A stretch of DNA of 64,000 bases from JAEZBP01 sp963832725. GTDB taxonomy: Bacteria > Myxococcota_A > Polyangia > Polyangiales > Sandaracinaceae. Positions 10,531-19,485 of the stretch are shown piece by piece. The DNA is taken from NCBI GenBank assembly GCA_963832725.1, contig CAWHVG010000001.1:1426001-1490000 (forward strand), written 5' to 3'. The position numbers were made by a program, and so were the translations under genes. A model generated the notes under the pieces. The model worked only from the letters and a program-made list of their open reading frames with translations. It was not told the DNA's origin and searched no databases. Each line of letters starts with the position of its first letter. Positions within the stretch are counted from its first letter, which is position 1.

Positions 10531-11577
10531 CTACTCTCCGGTTCTTCGCACGCGCCGCGCGCGGCTCACGTGCTTCTCGTTGTCGAGATCGTTTCCACGA
10601 CCCGGGACCCGGGCCGCGAGGACTTGCCAATCGAGGTGTCCGTCCGGGCCGTCGCCACAGCGCGAGGCCGGAATCCGCGTCACCGTCGCTTCGACGAGGC
10701 CGGCGCGCGAGGCCATGTCGGCGAGCTCGCCTCCGCCGAAGCCGAGCCAGAGGTCGGCCTGCTGCTCGCGCAGCCGCTCGTCCTGATGGCTGGCGTAGTC
10801 GATGACAATCAGCGCGCCGCCCGGCCGCGCCAACGCCGCCAACGCGCTCAGCGCGGCCGCCGGTCTCGGCGCGTGGTGCACGACGCGCGAGGCGAAGACG
10901 GCGTCCGCCCCGCCGAGCTCGGCCACCCGCGCGCCGAGCGCCTCGTCGTCGAGCTCGCCCGCGAGCAGCTCCACGTTCCGATAGCCGCGCGCGCTCACCC
11001 GCCGGCGGGCCCGCTCGAGCTGCGGCGCCGCGCGGTCGATGCCGATCACCCGCTCGAAGATCGGCGCCAGCACGTCGAGGAGGCTCCCGTCGCCCGTCCC
11101 GGCGTCGACCGCCAGCCGGCGCGGCGTGATCAGCGGCGCCAGCGCGCTCAGGTAGGCGGGCAGCTCGCTCGGCAGCGAGAGCGAGCCCTCGGCCTCGCCG
11201 GGCCAATCGAAGAACTCGCGCGCCGGTGCCTCCCGCTGGGCCACAATCGCCGGCACCCGCGCCAGGCTGCCGTCCTCCTCCGAGAGGGCGCGGCCCGCGT
11301 CGAGCGCGTCGCCCACCACCGGATCGGACGCCACTCCGTCGTTGAGCCGCAGAAACGCCCAGCGGCCATGCTTGCGGACCGCCAAGAGGCCCGCCTCGCG
11401 CAGCGCCTTCGCGTGCCGCGACACGCTCGGCTGCCCCTCGCCGAGGAGCTCCGCCAGCTCGCCAATCGCCAGCTCCTCGGCGCTGGCGAGCGCGAGGAGA
11501 CGCAAGCGCACCGGCTCGCTCAAGAGCCGGTAGAGCTCCCACCGGCGAGCGCTCGGAGCATGGGCGACGGTCTCCAC
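10531..11577 (-). CDS. ArsR-family regulator fused to a SAM methyltransferase domain
   Basis: A 348-residue protein. Residues 10-90 are an ArsR winged helix (RWELYRLLSEPVRLRLLALA, then GQPSVSRHAKALREAGLLAV). Residues 135-320 are a Rossmann methyltransferase with LAVDAGTGDGSLL as SAM-binding motif I, plus GADAVFASRVVHH. Such fusions often sit beside SAM-cycle genes. Here it directly precedes ahcY with a 2-bp gap, so a role as a SAM/SAH-responsive repressor of its own operon is likely but inferred. The metal-binding Cys motif of classical ArsR is absent. The start is a GTG at 11577; a good promoter lies so close that the transcript may be leaderless. Confidence 0.88.
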   Translation of the reverse strand: METVAHAPSARRWELYRLLSEPVRLRLLALASAEELAIGELAELLGEGQPSVSRHAKALREAGLLAVRKHGRWAFLRLNDGVASDPVVGDALDAGRALSEEDGSLARVPAIVAQREAPAREFFDWPGEAEGSLSLPSELPAYLSALAPLITPRRLAVDAGTGDGSLLDVLAPIFERVIGIDRAAPQLERARRRVSARGYRNVELLAGELDDEALGARVAELGGADAVFASRVVHHAPRPAAALSALAALARPGGALIVIDYASHQDERLREQQADLWLGFGGGELADMASRAGLVEATVTRIPASRCGDGPDGHLDWQVLAARVPGRGNDLDNEKHVSRARRVRRTGE

Positions 11578-11584
11578 GCGGACC

Positions 11585-11613
11585 CATATATGCCTTCATG
11601 CACATACGTGCAA
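11585..11613 (-). promoter_or_regulatory. Sigma70-like promoter with overlapping dyad for the arsR-ahcY operon
   Basis: Reading the minus strand, TTGCAC (11613-11608) and TATATG (11590-11585) are separated by exactly 17 bases. The predicted transcription start, about 7 bases past the -10, falls on or next to the GTG start at 11577. The dyad TGCAC-ATAC-GTGCA overlaps the -35 and could be the ArsR-type operator. The small divergent gene begins 29 bases beyond the -35. Confidence 0.6.
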
Positions 11614-11641
11614 GTGACAAAACGTGGCATCCTTCGAAGCG

Positions 11642-11839
11642 ATGAGCGACGAGCCCCACGGCGAGGAACCCAGCGAGGACGAGCTGGAAGCGATGGGCGC
11701 GCGCAAGGCGTCGCCGAAGACGCTGGTGATGGTGGCGGTCGCGGGCGCCTTGGTCGCGGTCCTCTTCGCGCTCGCCTCGTACTACGCGTCGCAGCGAGAT
11801 CGGGCACGCGAGAGCTCCGAGACGACCGAGCAGCGCTGA
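11642..11839 (+). CDS. Small single-pass membrane protein
   Basis: A 65-residue protein. An acidic N-terminus (residues 1-22, rich in Glu and Asp) leads to one transmembrane helix (TLVMVAVAGALVAVLFALA) and a charged C-terminal tail (SQRDRARESSETTEQR). It is divergent from the arsR-ahcY operon and shares its intergenic region. The ATG at 11642 is preferred over an in-frame GTG at 11624. No family was recognised. Confidence 0.6.
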   Translation: MSDEPHGEEPSEDELEAMGARKASPKTLVMVAVAGALVAVLFALASYYASQRDRARESSETTEQR

Positions 11840-12036
11840 CGGCGGCGGGAGCGCGCGCATCGGTCGCGATCCTGCTGGCGCCGACGTCGCACTGCGAGGC
11901 GCAGCACGACCGCTCCGAGACGACCCGGCAACGAGCCCCGACGACTCGAGGTTCGCGTCGCCGGCGTTGACCAGCGCGCGCATCGGCGAAAAGCTGTCTC
12001 CCCTTCGTCACCCTTCACTCGACCGGGAGCGCGCCC

Positions 12037-13158
12037 ATGCGCCGCAAATCGACTTTGCTTCTCCTCCTCTTCGCCGGCTGCGGCCCCGTGGCCACGTTCG
12101 ACGACGCCGGCGCCCCGGACGGCGGGATGGACGCGGCCACGCAGGACGCCGGCCCTCCGGACGCCGGACACGACGCGGGACCGCCCGACTCGGGAACCGA
12201 CGCGGGCACGGACGCCGGCCCCACGTGCCCCGACGGGACCACCCCCGGCACGGCGAACGGCATGTTCGTGTGCTGGACCGCGAACGGCATCCCGCGCTTC
12301 ACCAACGTCTTCGTCATCGTGATGGAGAACACCTCGCTCTCCACGCTGACCGGCGCCACGAACACGCCCTACGTCACCTCGCTCTTCTCGACGTGGGCGA
12401 CCGCCTCCGACTACCACGGCGTCGCGCACCCGAGCCTGCCGAACTACATCGCCATGACCTCGGGCATCGACGTCAGCGGCATCGAGTGCGACTGCGATCC
12501 GATCGGAAGCAGCTGCACCAGCCTCAACTGCAACAGCCTGCTCCACAGCTGCGGCTGCCCGCAGAGCACGACGCACCTCGGAGACCAGCTCGAGACGGCG
12601 GGCCTCGATTGGAGGGCGTACGGCGAGGGCATGGGCTCGCCCTGCAACGCCTCCGCTGCGGGCGACTACGTGCCGCGCCACGTGCCCTTCGTCTACTACC
12701 AGAACATTCAGATGAGCGCGCCGCGCTGCGTGGACCACGTCGTCCCCTACTCGCAGTTCGCGACCGACCTCGGCAGCGGCCCCCGAGCGCTCTCGTTCAT
12801 CGCGCCGAGCCTCGTGCACGACATGCACGACCCCGTCCTCAGCCACTCGACCGCCATCGGCAACGGCGACTCCTGGCTCTCGGACAACGTGCCCGCGATC
12901 CTCGCCTCCAGCGCGTTCACCGACGGCGGCGTGCTCTTCATCGTCTGGGACGAGGACGATCTCTCGGGCACGCTCGCGGCCGACAATCCGATCCCGCTCA
13001 TCGTCCTCTCGCCCTACGCGAAGCAGGGCGGCTTCGTGAGCTCGGTCCACGCCGACCACAGCTCGCTCCTGGCGACCATCGAGGACGGCCTCGGCCTCGC
13101 CCGCCTCGGCTCCGCCGCCGGCGCGACGCCGCTGAGCGACTTCTTCCCCAGCGAGTGA
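12037..13158 (+). CDS. Lipoprotein phosphoesterase (acid phosphatase / phospholipase C-like)
   Basis: A 373-residue lipoprotein (LLLLLFAGC lipobox) with a linker of DAG and PDAG repeats over about residues 22-62. The catalytic domain starts NVFVIVMENTS, the metal- and nucleophile-bearing start of the phosphoesterase family that includes non-specific phospholipase C and fungal acid phosphatases. It also has HPSLPNYIAMTSG, FVYYQNIQ, and near the end VWDEDD followed by HADHSSLLATIEDGL. It should hydrolyse phosphate or phosphodiester bonds at the cell surface. The ATG at 12037 follows GGGAGC. It is probably transcribed alone. Confidence 0.88.
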   Translation: MRRKSTLLLLLFAGCGPVATFDDAGAPDGGMDAATQDAGPPDAGHDAGPPDSGTDAGTDAGPTCPDGTTPGTANGMFVCWTANGIPRFTNVFVIVMENTSLSTLTGATNTPYVTSLFSTWATASDYHGVAHPSLPNYIAMTSGIDVSGIECDCDPIGSSCTSLNCNSLLHSCGCPQSTTHLGDQLETAGLDWRAYGEGMGSPCNASAAGDYVPRHVPFVYYQNIQMSAPRCVDHVVPYSQFATDLGSGPRALSFIAPSLVHDMHDPVLSHSTAIGNGDSWLSDNVPAILASSAFTDGGVLFIVWDEDDLSGTLAADNPIPLIVLSPYAKQGGFVSSVHADHSSLLATIEDGLGLARLGSAAGATPLSDFFPSE

Positions 13159-13253
13159 GCGGCGAGGCGAAGTCACGCCGCGTGATTTGCCTTCGCGAGA
13201 ACAATTCGGGAGGATGAGCTCGAGCACGCGCCCTGGTAGCGCGATCGAGAAAC

Positions 13254-14965
13254 GTGATCAAAGCGCTCATCGTCCCATTCCTCTGTGCTTCGTGCGTGCT
13301 CGGCGCGAGCGGCTGCTGTTGCGGATTGCCCGGTGGCGTCGTCATCGGGCACGACGCGGGGTACGAACCCCCGACGTCCGACGCCGGGCGCCGCCCGCCG
13401 ACGCCGCGCGATGCCGGCGCGCCGCGCGACGCCGGCACCCTGGTCCCAACCTGCATGCAGACAGGCCAGGCAGCCGGGCGGTGCATCGACGGCACCTTCT
13501 GCACCGACCTCTCGTGCACCGGCGAGGTCACCCATGCCGACGGGGCCCCGTACACCCTCTCTAATCTCGGCTACACCTGCCGTGCGCCCGACCCGGCGAA
13601 TCCCGACGCGTACGTCTCCATCGACTGCGACGTCCCGCTGCCCTTCGCGCCGGGCGGCCTGTGCGCCGGAGGCTGCGCACCGACGACATCGGTGCGCGAC
13701 GAGACGTGCCCGCCCTGCGCCACCTGCAGCGCGAGCCTCGGCGACGGGAGAGGGCTGACCTCGACTCCCCTGACCGTGCGAGCGCTCGCCTCTCCCACCA
13801 GCGACGCGCAGCCCGGGATCTGTCGCGCGAACTGCGTCTTCGAGCCGACCACCTCCGGCTGCCAGGCGGGCTACACCTGCTCGGTCGCCGAGAACGTCTG
13901 CCTCGAGGCGTGCGTCTCCGACGCGCTGTGCAACGTGCGCTGGAAGCTGACCTCGCGCCACGACGGCCTCGCGGCCGTGGTGGACGGGAGCGCGAGCTGC
14001 AATCTGGACACCGGTCGCTGCCAGTGGACGCCGCCGGCGGGCGCGAGCTTCGGCTCGCCCTGCCACTCCGACACCGACTGCCCGGCCGACGTGGGCGTGT
14101 GCCTCGGCGGCTGGTGCACGACCTACCAGTGCAACGCGACCGACCGCATCGGAAACCCGCTCTACCCCTGCCCGAGCAGCCACGTCTGCGTCGGGTTCGG
14201 CGGCAACATGGGCGCGTTCTGCCTGGCCCTCTGCAACTCGGCGGACGACTGCCTGCCCGGCCTCGCCTGCACGCCGCAAGCGGGGCTGCCCGGCGGGACG
14301 ACCGGCCTCTGCTACCCGGGCTGCGAGAGCGACGACGCGTGCCGGAGCACCGAGGCCTGCAACCTCGGCGCCCTGTCGGTGGACCTCCCGGGCGCCCCCC
14401 CCTCGGCGGGCCTCCGGGGCGCCTGCGAGCCGCGATGCACGCCGGGCGGCACCGACTGCCCGAATCGGCGCGCGCTGCGTCCAGGTCACGGGGCAAACCT
14501 ACGGCTTCTGCCATCCGCTCCAGCAGCTCTGCCTGACCGACCGCGCGTGCGGCGACGGCTTCGCCTGCGAAGTGCTCGCCGACGACGGCGCGCGGGATCT
14601 GCGTGACCGGGTGCGCGAGCGACGCCGACTGCGACGCCGGCGAGCGCTGCGGCACGAGGCCGGGAGGCGAGCCGTGCGTACGCGGCGCCGACTGCCCGAG
14701 CGGCATCTGCGAAGGATCGATCTGCGCGCCGAGCGCGGTCGGCGTGTGCCGCGCGCCAGGGGGTTCATGCGCGCCGTCGCCGGACCGGAACGGCGACGAA
14801 AAGCCCGACATGCCTCTCCGAGGCGATGCGCAATGCGTCGGCGATCAGCGATGCGATGCGAGCGCGCCCGGTGCGCTCGGCCGTTGCGCGTCGCCGATCG
14901 ACGGTGGCGTGCCCGACGGCGGCTGGCCCGACGGTGGCGCCGACGCCGGCGCGGACGCCGGCTGA
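13254..14965 (+). CDS. Cys-rich lipoprotein, two frameshifts
   Basis: The GTG at 13254 opens a signal peptide with a Cys cluster (GASGCCCG), then a Pro/Asp/Ala/Gly linker. A long body follows with many spaced Cys in patterns such as CNSADDCLPGLACTP and CESDDACRSTEACN, resembling tandem disulfide-rich modules of myxobacterial surface proteins. The frame breaks near 14463 (extra base after CCGAAT) and near 14594 (extra base in GCGCGGGATC). Both are +1, and the Cys pattern continues across them to the stop at 14965. A DAG-like tail (DGGADAGADAG) ends the protein. Repaired length is about 569 residues. The function is unknown; adhesion or matrix binding is a guess. Confidence 0.65.
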
Positions 14966-14966
14966 T

Positions 14967-15060
14967 CGCGGGTCAGTCCCAGCCGTGGCGAGCGAGGAAC
15001 GCGAGGAGCGTCGACGTATCGAGGCGGTTGGGTCCTCGGTGCGTCAACAGCTGCCACCAC
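14967..15060 (-). pseudogene. Tail fragment of a lipase maturation factor gene
   Basis: The minus strand reads LLAFLARHGWD followed by a stop. This is nearly identical in DNA and protein to the end of the intact lipase maturation factor gene at 17790. The DNA match covers about 37 bp (14967-15003 versus 17784-17820) with only about two differences. Upstream, WWQLLTHRGPN may be a more diverged part of the same tail, overlapping the 3' end of the FN3 lipoprotein. The copies flank a 2.8-kb segment with two lipoprotein genes. Confidence 0.6.
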
Positions 15061-16384
15061 TCGCCAAGCGGCACGCGCTGCCGACCCCGGACTCTCCGGA
15101 CGTGGCCGCGGACCCGACGCAGCGCGCCTTCGCCCAAAAGCGGATCCCATAGCCGGTCGTGGGCTGCACCATGTAGGCGCTCGGCCCCATCCAACCCGTC
15201 CAACCGTAGACCGTGCTCGTGCCCGTGTACTGCGCTTGGAACGCGTATTGGACCGTCGTACCGGTGGGGCAGTTGGAGGTGGCCTGGACCTCGGCGTAAT
15301 ACCAGTTGCCCGCTCCCGACGGGTTCACCCACCCACCCGCGGATCCCGAACGGACTGCGCCGGGAATGGTCACCATGACGCTCGGGGTCGACGGCGCGTC
15401 CAGGGGGGTGACCACCTCCACCGTCTCCGACCACGCGCTCTCCCGTCCGTCCGCCGCGGAGGCACGAACCCGGACGTAGTACCGAGTGCCGGCGACGAGC
15501 CCCGACACCGTCGTGGCCGTACCGGAGACGACCGTGTCGGCGGGGGATCCGAAGTCCGAGCTGGCCGCGATCTCCACGGTGTAGCTCTCCGCATCGGGCA
15601 CACCGGTCCACGCGACGTCGACGTCGTTCGGGTCCGTGGGGTTCGCCGTGACGCCCGTGGGCGCCTGGAGCGGCCCGGCATCCGGTGGCCCCGAGTCCGA
15701 CCGTCCGGCATCCGGCACACCCGCATCGCTGCCGGGCAGAGAGCGGCACATTCCGTCACTGGGATCACAGTACTGTTCGGACGCACAGCGGTCGGCGTAA
15801 GGCAACCAGAGGCACACACCTTGGTCGCACGCAGGCGAGACACAGGGGCCGGTCGCAGGACAATCTGCCGACGTGACACACTGATCCTGCACGCACATGC
15901 CGAGGCTCGATCCGTCGTCGGTCTCGACACCGCAAGTCGGGTCGACGCAGGCGCCCCCCAAGCAGCTGGTGGCGTTCTCCGGATCGCCTGTCCGAGGGCA
16001 ATCGATGCCGAGGCAGCGGCGAGTGATGATCACACGAACCGCGAGACGCCCGCGAAGCAAGACGGAGACATCGCGGGACAGGACCTCACGATCCTCCTTC
16101 CTCAGCGCGACGTGCAGGAGGCGATCTCCGCGCGCCAGCGAGTCGTACTCCGCCACCCGTACGCCGCGGGCGAAGTCGGCATCCGCGGAGACCGGTATCC
16201 GCTGCGCGTCGGCCGAATCGACCGTGACCAGGACCTCGTCGAACTCCACTGCGGGCGCGAGATCCGTACGCACGTCCACGAAGAGCCCGCTTCCGCCGGT
16301 GCACCCCGACACCAGGAGACCCCAGAACGATGCCGCCACCCACAGCCCGGACGCTGACGTACCGGAGCTCATATCGACTACCAT
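15044..16384 (-). CDS. Lipoprotein with Cys-rich region and fibronectin type III domain
   Basis: A 446-residue lipoprotein (LLVSGC lipobox near residue 28). Residues 30-125 are a beta-rich domain. Residues 126-215 are Cys-rich (CPRTGDPENATSCLGGACVDP and similar). A DAG linker follows, then an FN3 domain at about residues 242-330 (APTGVTANPTDPNDVDVAWT to TRYYVRVRA). The last 110 residues form a Trp/Gly-rich domain. It is probably a surface or extracellular-matrix protein. The upstream peptidoglycan-binding gene ends 10 bp before this start, so the two likely form an operon. Confidence 0.8.
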   Translation of the reverse strand: MVVDMSSGTSASGLWVAASFWGLLVSGCTGGSGLFVDVRTDLAPAVEFDEVLVTVDSADAQRIPVSADADFARGVRVAEYDSLARGDRLLHVALRKEDREVLSRDVSVLLRGRLAVRVIITRRCLGIDCPRTGDPENATSCLGGACVDPTCGVETDDGSSLGMCVQDQCVTSADCPATGPCVSPACDQGVCLWLPYADRCASEQYCDPSDGMCRSLPGSDAGVPDAGRSDSGPPDAGPLQAPTGVTANPTDPNDVDVAWTGVPDAESYTVEIAASSDFGSPADTVVSGTATTVSGLVAGTRYYVRVRASAADGRESAWSETVEVVTPLDAPSTPSVMVTIPGAVRSGSAGGWVNPSGAGNWYYAEVQATSNCPTGTTVQYAFQAQYTGTSTVYGWTGWMGPSAYMVQPTTGYGIRFWAKARCVGSAATSGESGVGSACRLASGGSC

Positions 16385-16394
16385 CGACCCTGAA

Positions 16395-17615
16395 TCATAG
16401 AGTGTTCAGGTAGCGGGCGATACCGCGGTAGCTGTTGGGACCCAGCACACCATCGACGGGGCCCGTGTAGCCGTGCGCGGCGGCGAGCCGCTGCATCGCC
16501 GCGTACGTGTGCACGCCGGGAACGCCATCGTCGGGGCCGGTATAGCCGTAATCGCGCATGCCGCGCTGCACCCCCGCCCAGCTCTGCACCCCGAGGACGC
16601 CATCGATGGGGCCCGTGTAGCCGTTGAGCGCCGCGTACATCTGCAAGCGCATCCAGAACCACGCGTCCGGCGACCCGCTCGTCGCGGTGTTGCTGCTCGG
16701 GACCGGGCAGCCTTCGGGGAGGGTCGGCGTCGTGCAGGCGGCGCCTCCACCGCCGGGCTGGTGCTGGCCGATGTAGTCCGTCGACCAGCCCAGGTAGCGC
16801 GCACCGCTCGCGGCGTTGTATCCGGGCACGCTGTTGACACCGATGGCCGTGCCCCACGAGTCCGCCAGGTGGCTCGATGCCATGAAGACGGTCGTGCCGC
16901 CGCCCAGCAGATCGATGCCGACGTGCCCGTAGCGGCCGATATCCCACCAATGGTACGCGCCGACGGGTGCCGCGGAGGGGTCGTGCCCGACGATGCTCGA
17001 CATCCCGTACGCGGAGATCGCGCTCGGGGCGTAGCGGCTGTAGCCTCCGAATCGCACCATGAGCGCCGCACACCAGCCGCTCCACGAGCCACCGTCGCGG
17101 GTGGGGTTTGCGGCCGCGTACGAGCGCGCGTCGTCGTAGACGCGGCGGTCACAGACCGGCGCCGTCGGGGTGCAATCGACGGCGACGTGCACCGTGACCT
17201 CCCAGCTCGCGCTCGACCCGTCCTCGGCGCTGACGGTGTAGGTGACCGGTGCCTCGAAGCTCGTGGGCTCCCCGCTCGCCGGCGACACGCTCGCGCCATC
17301 GATGGTCAGCGTCGGGACGAGGGCGGTCACGTCGGTTCCCGCCGGCACGTCGAGCTCCACCGTCCCGTCGCCCACGACGCCGGTGACGTCTCCGTCGAGG
17401 CCGGCGTTGTCGGCAGCGAGGAGCTCGACCCCGATGAGCTCGTGGGTCGACGACGGCACGTAGGCGTCCACCGTCCCCGCGTCGGCCGAGGAGCGCACGT
17501 CCCCCGCGCTCCCGGCGTCTGCGGCGGGAGGCGCGTCGTACGTGCTCGACGCGCTCAGCGTTCCGTCGCAACCGCCGAGAAGAAAGACTGCGACGAGGAT
17601 GGCATTTCGGGTCAT
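16395..17615 (-). CDS. Lipoprotein with three peptidoglycan-binding repeats and a NlpC/CHAP-like region
   Basis: The ATG at 17615 is followed by a short signal peptide and lipobox (VAVFLLGGC) and a DAG-type linker. A beta domain at about residues 60-135 resembles bacterial cadherin-like or Ig-like modules. A central region carries GSWSGWCAALMVRFGG and GAYHWWDIGRYGHVGIDL, with Cys and His placed as in CHAP or NlpC/P60 cysteine peptidases. The C-terminus has three repeats of the GYTGPxDGVxG peptidoglycan-binding type. It probably binds and perhaps cleaves peptidoglycan at the envelope. An in-frame upstream start at 17633 is less likely because of the signal peptide position. Confidence 0.8.
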   Translation of the reverse strand: MTRNAILVAVFLLGGCDGTLSASSTYDAPPAADAGSAGDVRSSADAGTVDAYVPSSTHELIGVELLAADNAGLDGDVTGVVGDGTVELDVPAGTDVTALVPTLTIDGASVSPASGEPTSFEAPVTYTVSAEDGSSASWEVTVHVAVDCTPTAPVCDRRVYDDARSYAAANPTRDGGSWSGWCAALMVRFGGYSRYAPSAISAYGMSSIVGHDPSAAPVGAYHWWDIGRYGHVGIDLLGGGTTVFMASSHLADSWGTAIGVNSVPGYNAASGARYLGWSTDYIGQHQPGGGGAACTTPTLPEGCPVPSSNTATSGSPDAWFWMRLQMYAALNGYTGPIDGVLGVQSWAGVQRGMRDYGYTGPDDGVPGVHTYAAMQRLAAAHGYTGPVDGVLGPNSYRGIARYLNTL

Positions 17616-17789
17616 GGGCCCGACGCTCCGCAAGCCACGTGCCGCCTTCGGACACGCGCCCCCGGTCGTGCGGGGAGACTCGGAGTCTGCACCTGCACGC
17701 TCGGTTCGCGACTCGCTGTCGCGTTGGTTCCGCTCGCACCGTCCAGATTCTGGTCGTCCGGCTCACGAGCGAGCACGCGGCGCCGCGGG

Positions 17790-19316
17790 TCAGTCCCAGC
17801 CGTGACGGGCGAGGAACGCGCGCAGGGCAGGATCGTCCTTCGAGAGCGGCCGCAGGTAGTCGCCCAGGCGCTCGCGGCGCCACCAGCCGGGCTCGCCGGC
17901 GCCGGTCATGCGGTAGCGGTAGAAGCTCGCCCGCACGAAACGCGGCGGGGCGTCGGGAAAGGGGTCCTTCGAAAAGAGCGCGAGCACGCTCGGCTCGCCG
18001 CGCAGGAGCGCGTCGACGAGGTGCACGATCCACGGCTGCCGCTCGTAGTCGCTGAGCGAGGCGAACCACATCTGCCAGTCGAGCCGATCCTGGTAGGGCG
18101 CGTGGATGCAGGGCATGCGCGCCGGATCGCCCGGATTGCAGGGCAGCTCGTAGGCCTGCCAGCGCGCGCTCGGATCGCTCGGGTCGTCGTTGGTGCCCTC
18201 GAGCACGACCTGATGGCGCACGCGCTCTACGCTGCCGAACGCGCCGTAGCTGTTGACCAGATCGAGCCGGTCGTAGGCGGCGTTCATCGATTGATGGCGG
18301 GAGAGCAAGTTCATCGCCGGGTCCACGCTCAGCACCAGCACGACGGCGAAGAAGGTCCACGCGACGACGCTGCGAATCCGCGAAGGCGGCGGATCGGGCA
18401 GCGCGCGAAAGCGGCGGGGAAAGAGCCTCGCCAGCGCCCGATCGTCGAACGCGGCGAGCGTGGGGACGATGGTCAGCCAGTTCAGGAACGAGAGGTTGCC
18501 GCTGACGATCAGCGCGAGCTGAAAGCCGATGATCGAGACGCCGGCGGCGTAGCGGAAGCGGCGCGGACCGAAGAGGAAGAAGGGCGCCACCAGCTCGACG
18601 AGATGGTTGACGAGCACGCCCGTCGCGTGGACCCAGCCGGGCGCGAAGTGGAAGAGCCAGCTCAGCGGGTTGGGCAGCGGCTGCGTCTCGAAGTGGGTGT
18701 CGAGGCAGGTCAGCGCCTGCCAGCAGGGATCGCCGCGCACCTTGATCAGCCCGGCGCCGAACATCACCCGGAAGCTCAGCCAGCGCAGAAGCCAAATCAC
18801 GGCGCGCGGCGTCTCGTCGGCGGGGAACGGCCGCCAGGAACGGAGCGGGCAGAGGAAGATGGCGACGAAGCCGGTCTCACAGAGCAAGAGCTCCCAGCCG
18901 TAGCCGTAGAAGGTCTGACCGACCTGCACGATGGAGAGGTAGAGCGCCCACAGGATGGCCATCACCGCCGCGTTGGTGACGCCGGCGGTGACCGCGAGCG
19001 CGAGGGCGAGGCCGAGGTAGGAGACGAGGCGGAGCGCCGCGTCCGAGCCGTCGAAGAAGAAGAGCGTCGGCTGGGCCAGGAACGCCGCGCCGGTCGAGCC
19101 GAAGTGGTCGCGGAGCGCGTCGAGGTAGCGAGCGGCGGGCATCAGGCCGCGGGCGCCGACCAACCCGACGAGCTGCCGGCTCGCCCCGAGGAACGCGAAG
19201 ACGTAGACGAGCCCGAGCAGGCGCAGCACGGCGAAGCGCACCAGCGCGTAGCGCGGGCGGTCCTTCTCGCCGGTGATGCGCTCGACCGCCTCGTCGAGCT
19301 CCGGATCGTCGCTCAC
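17790..19316 (-). CDS. Lipase maturation factor family membrane protein
   Basis: A 508-residue polytopic protein of the LMF1/LMF2 type. Family features are the N-terminal transmembrane block with ASRQLVGLVGARGLMPA, the loop FRVMFGAGLIKVRGDPCW followed by CLDTHFETQPLPNP, and the C-terminal YRYRMT, then WWRRERLGDY. In animals these proteins assist lipase folding; the bacterial role is unproven. The start is a GTG at 19316. The terminal 37 bp occur again at 14967, suggesting recombination at the gene end. Two lipoprotein genes follow on the same strand. Confidence 0.88.
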   Translation of the reverse strand: MSDDPELDEAVERITGEKDRPRYALVRFAVLRLLGLVYVFAFLGASRQLVGLVGARGLMPAARYLDALRDHFGSTGAAFLAQPTLFFFDGSDAALRLVSYLGLALALAVTAGVTNAAVMAILWALYLSIVQVGQTFYGYGWELLLCETGFVAIFLCPLRSWRPFPADETPRAVIWLLRWLSFRVMFGAGLIKVRGDPCWQALTCLDTHFETQPLPNPLSWLFHFAPGWVHATGVLVNHLVELVAPFFLFGPRRFRYAAGVSIIGFQLALIVSGNLSFLNWLTIVPTLAAFDDRALARLFPRRFRALPDPPPSRIRSVVAWTFFAVVLVLSVDPAMNLLSRHQSMNAAYDRLDLVNSYGAFGSVERVRHQVVLEGTNDDPSDPSARWQAYELPCNPGDPARMPCIHAPYQDRLDWQMWFASLSDYERQPWIVHLVDALLRGEPSVLALFSKDPFPDAPPRFVRASFYRYRMTGAGEPGWWRRERLGDYLRPLSKDDPALRAFLARHGWD

Positions 19317-19485
19317 GGCCGTGGAGAGTACGACGGCTCACGGCGAGGGCGACCTCCGGCGCGAGCGCCCGCTGGTGCCACACGATCCGGTAGCAAAAGG
19401 CGCCCACCGCGCGCATCGCCGGTGAGCCCCTTCTGGGATGCACCCGGGGGACGACATGCCATGATGGGGCCGCCCCGGAGGTTCG

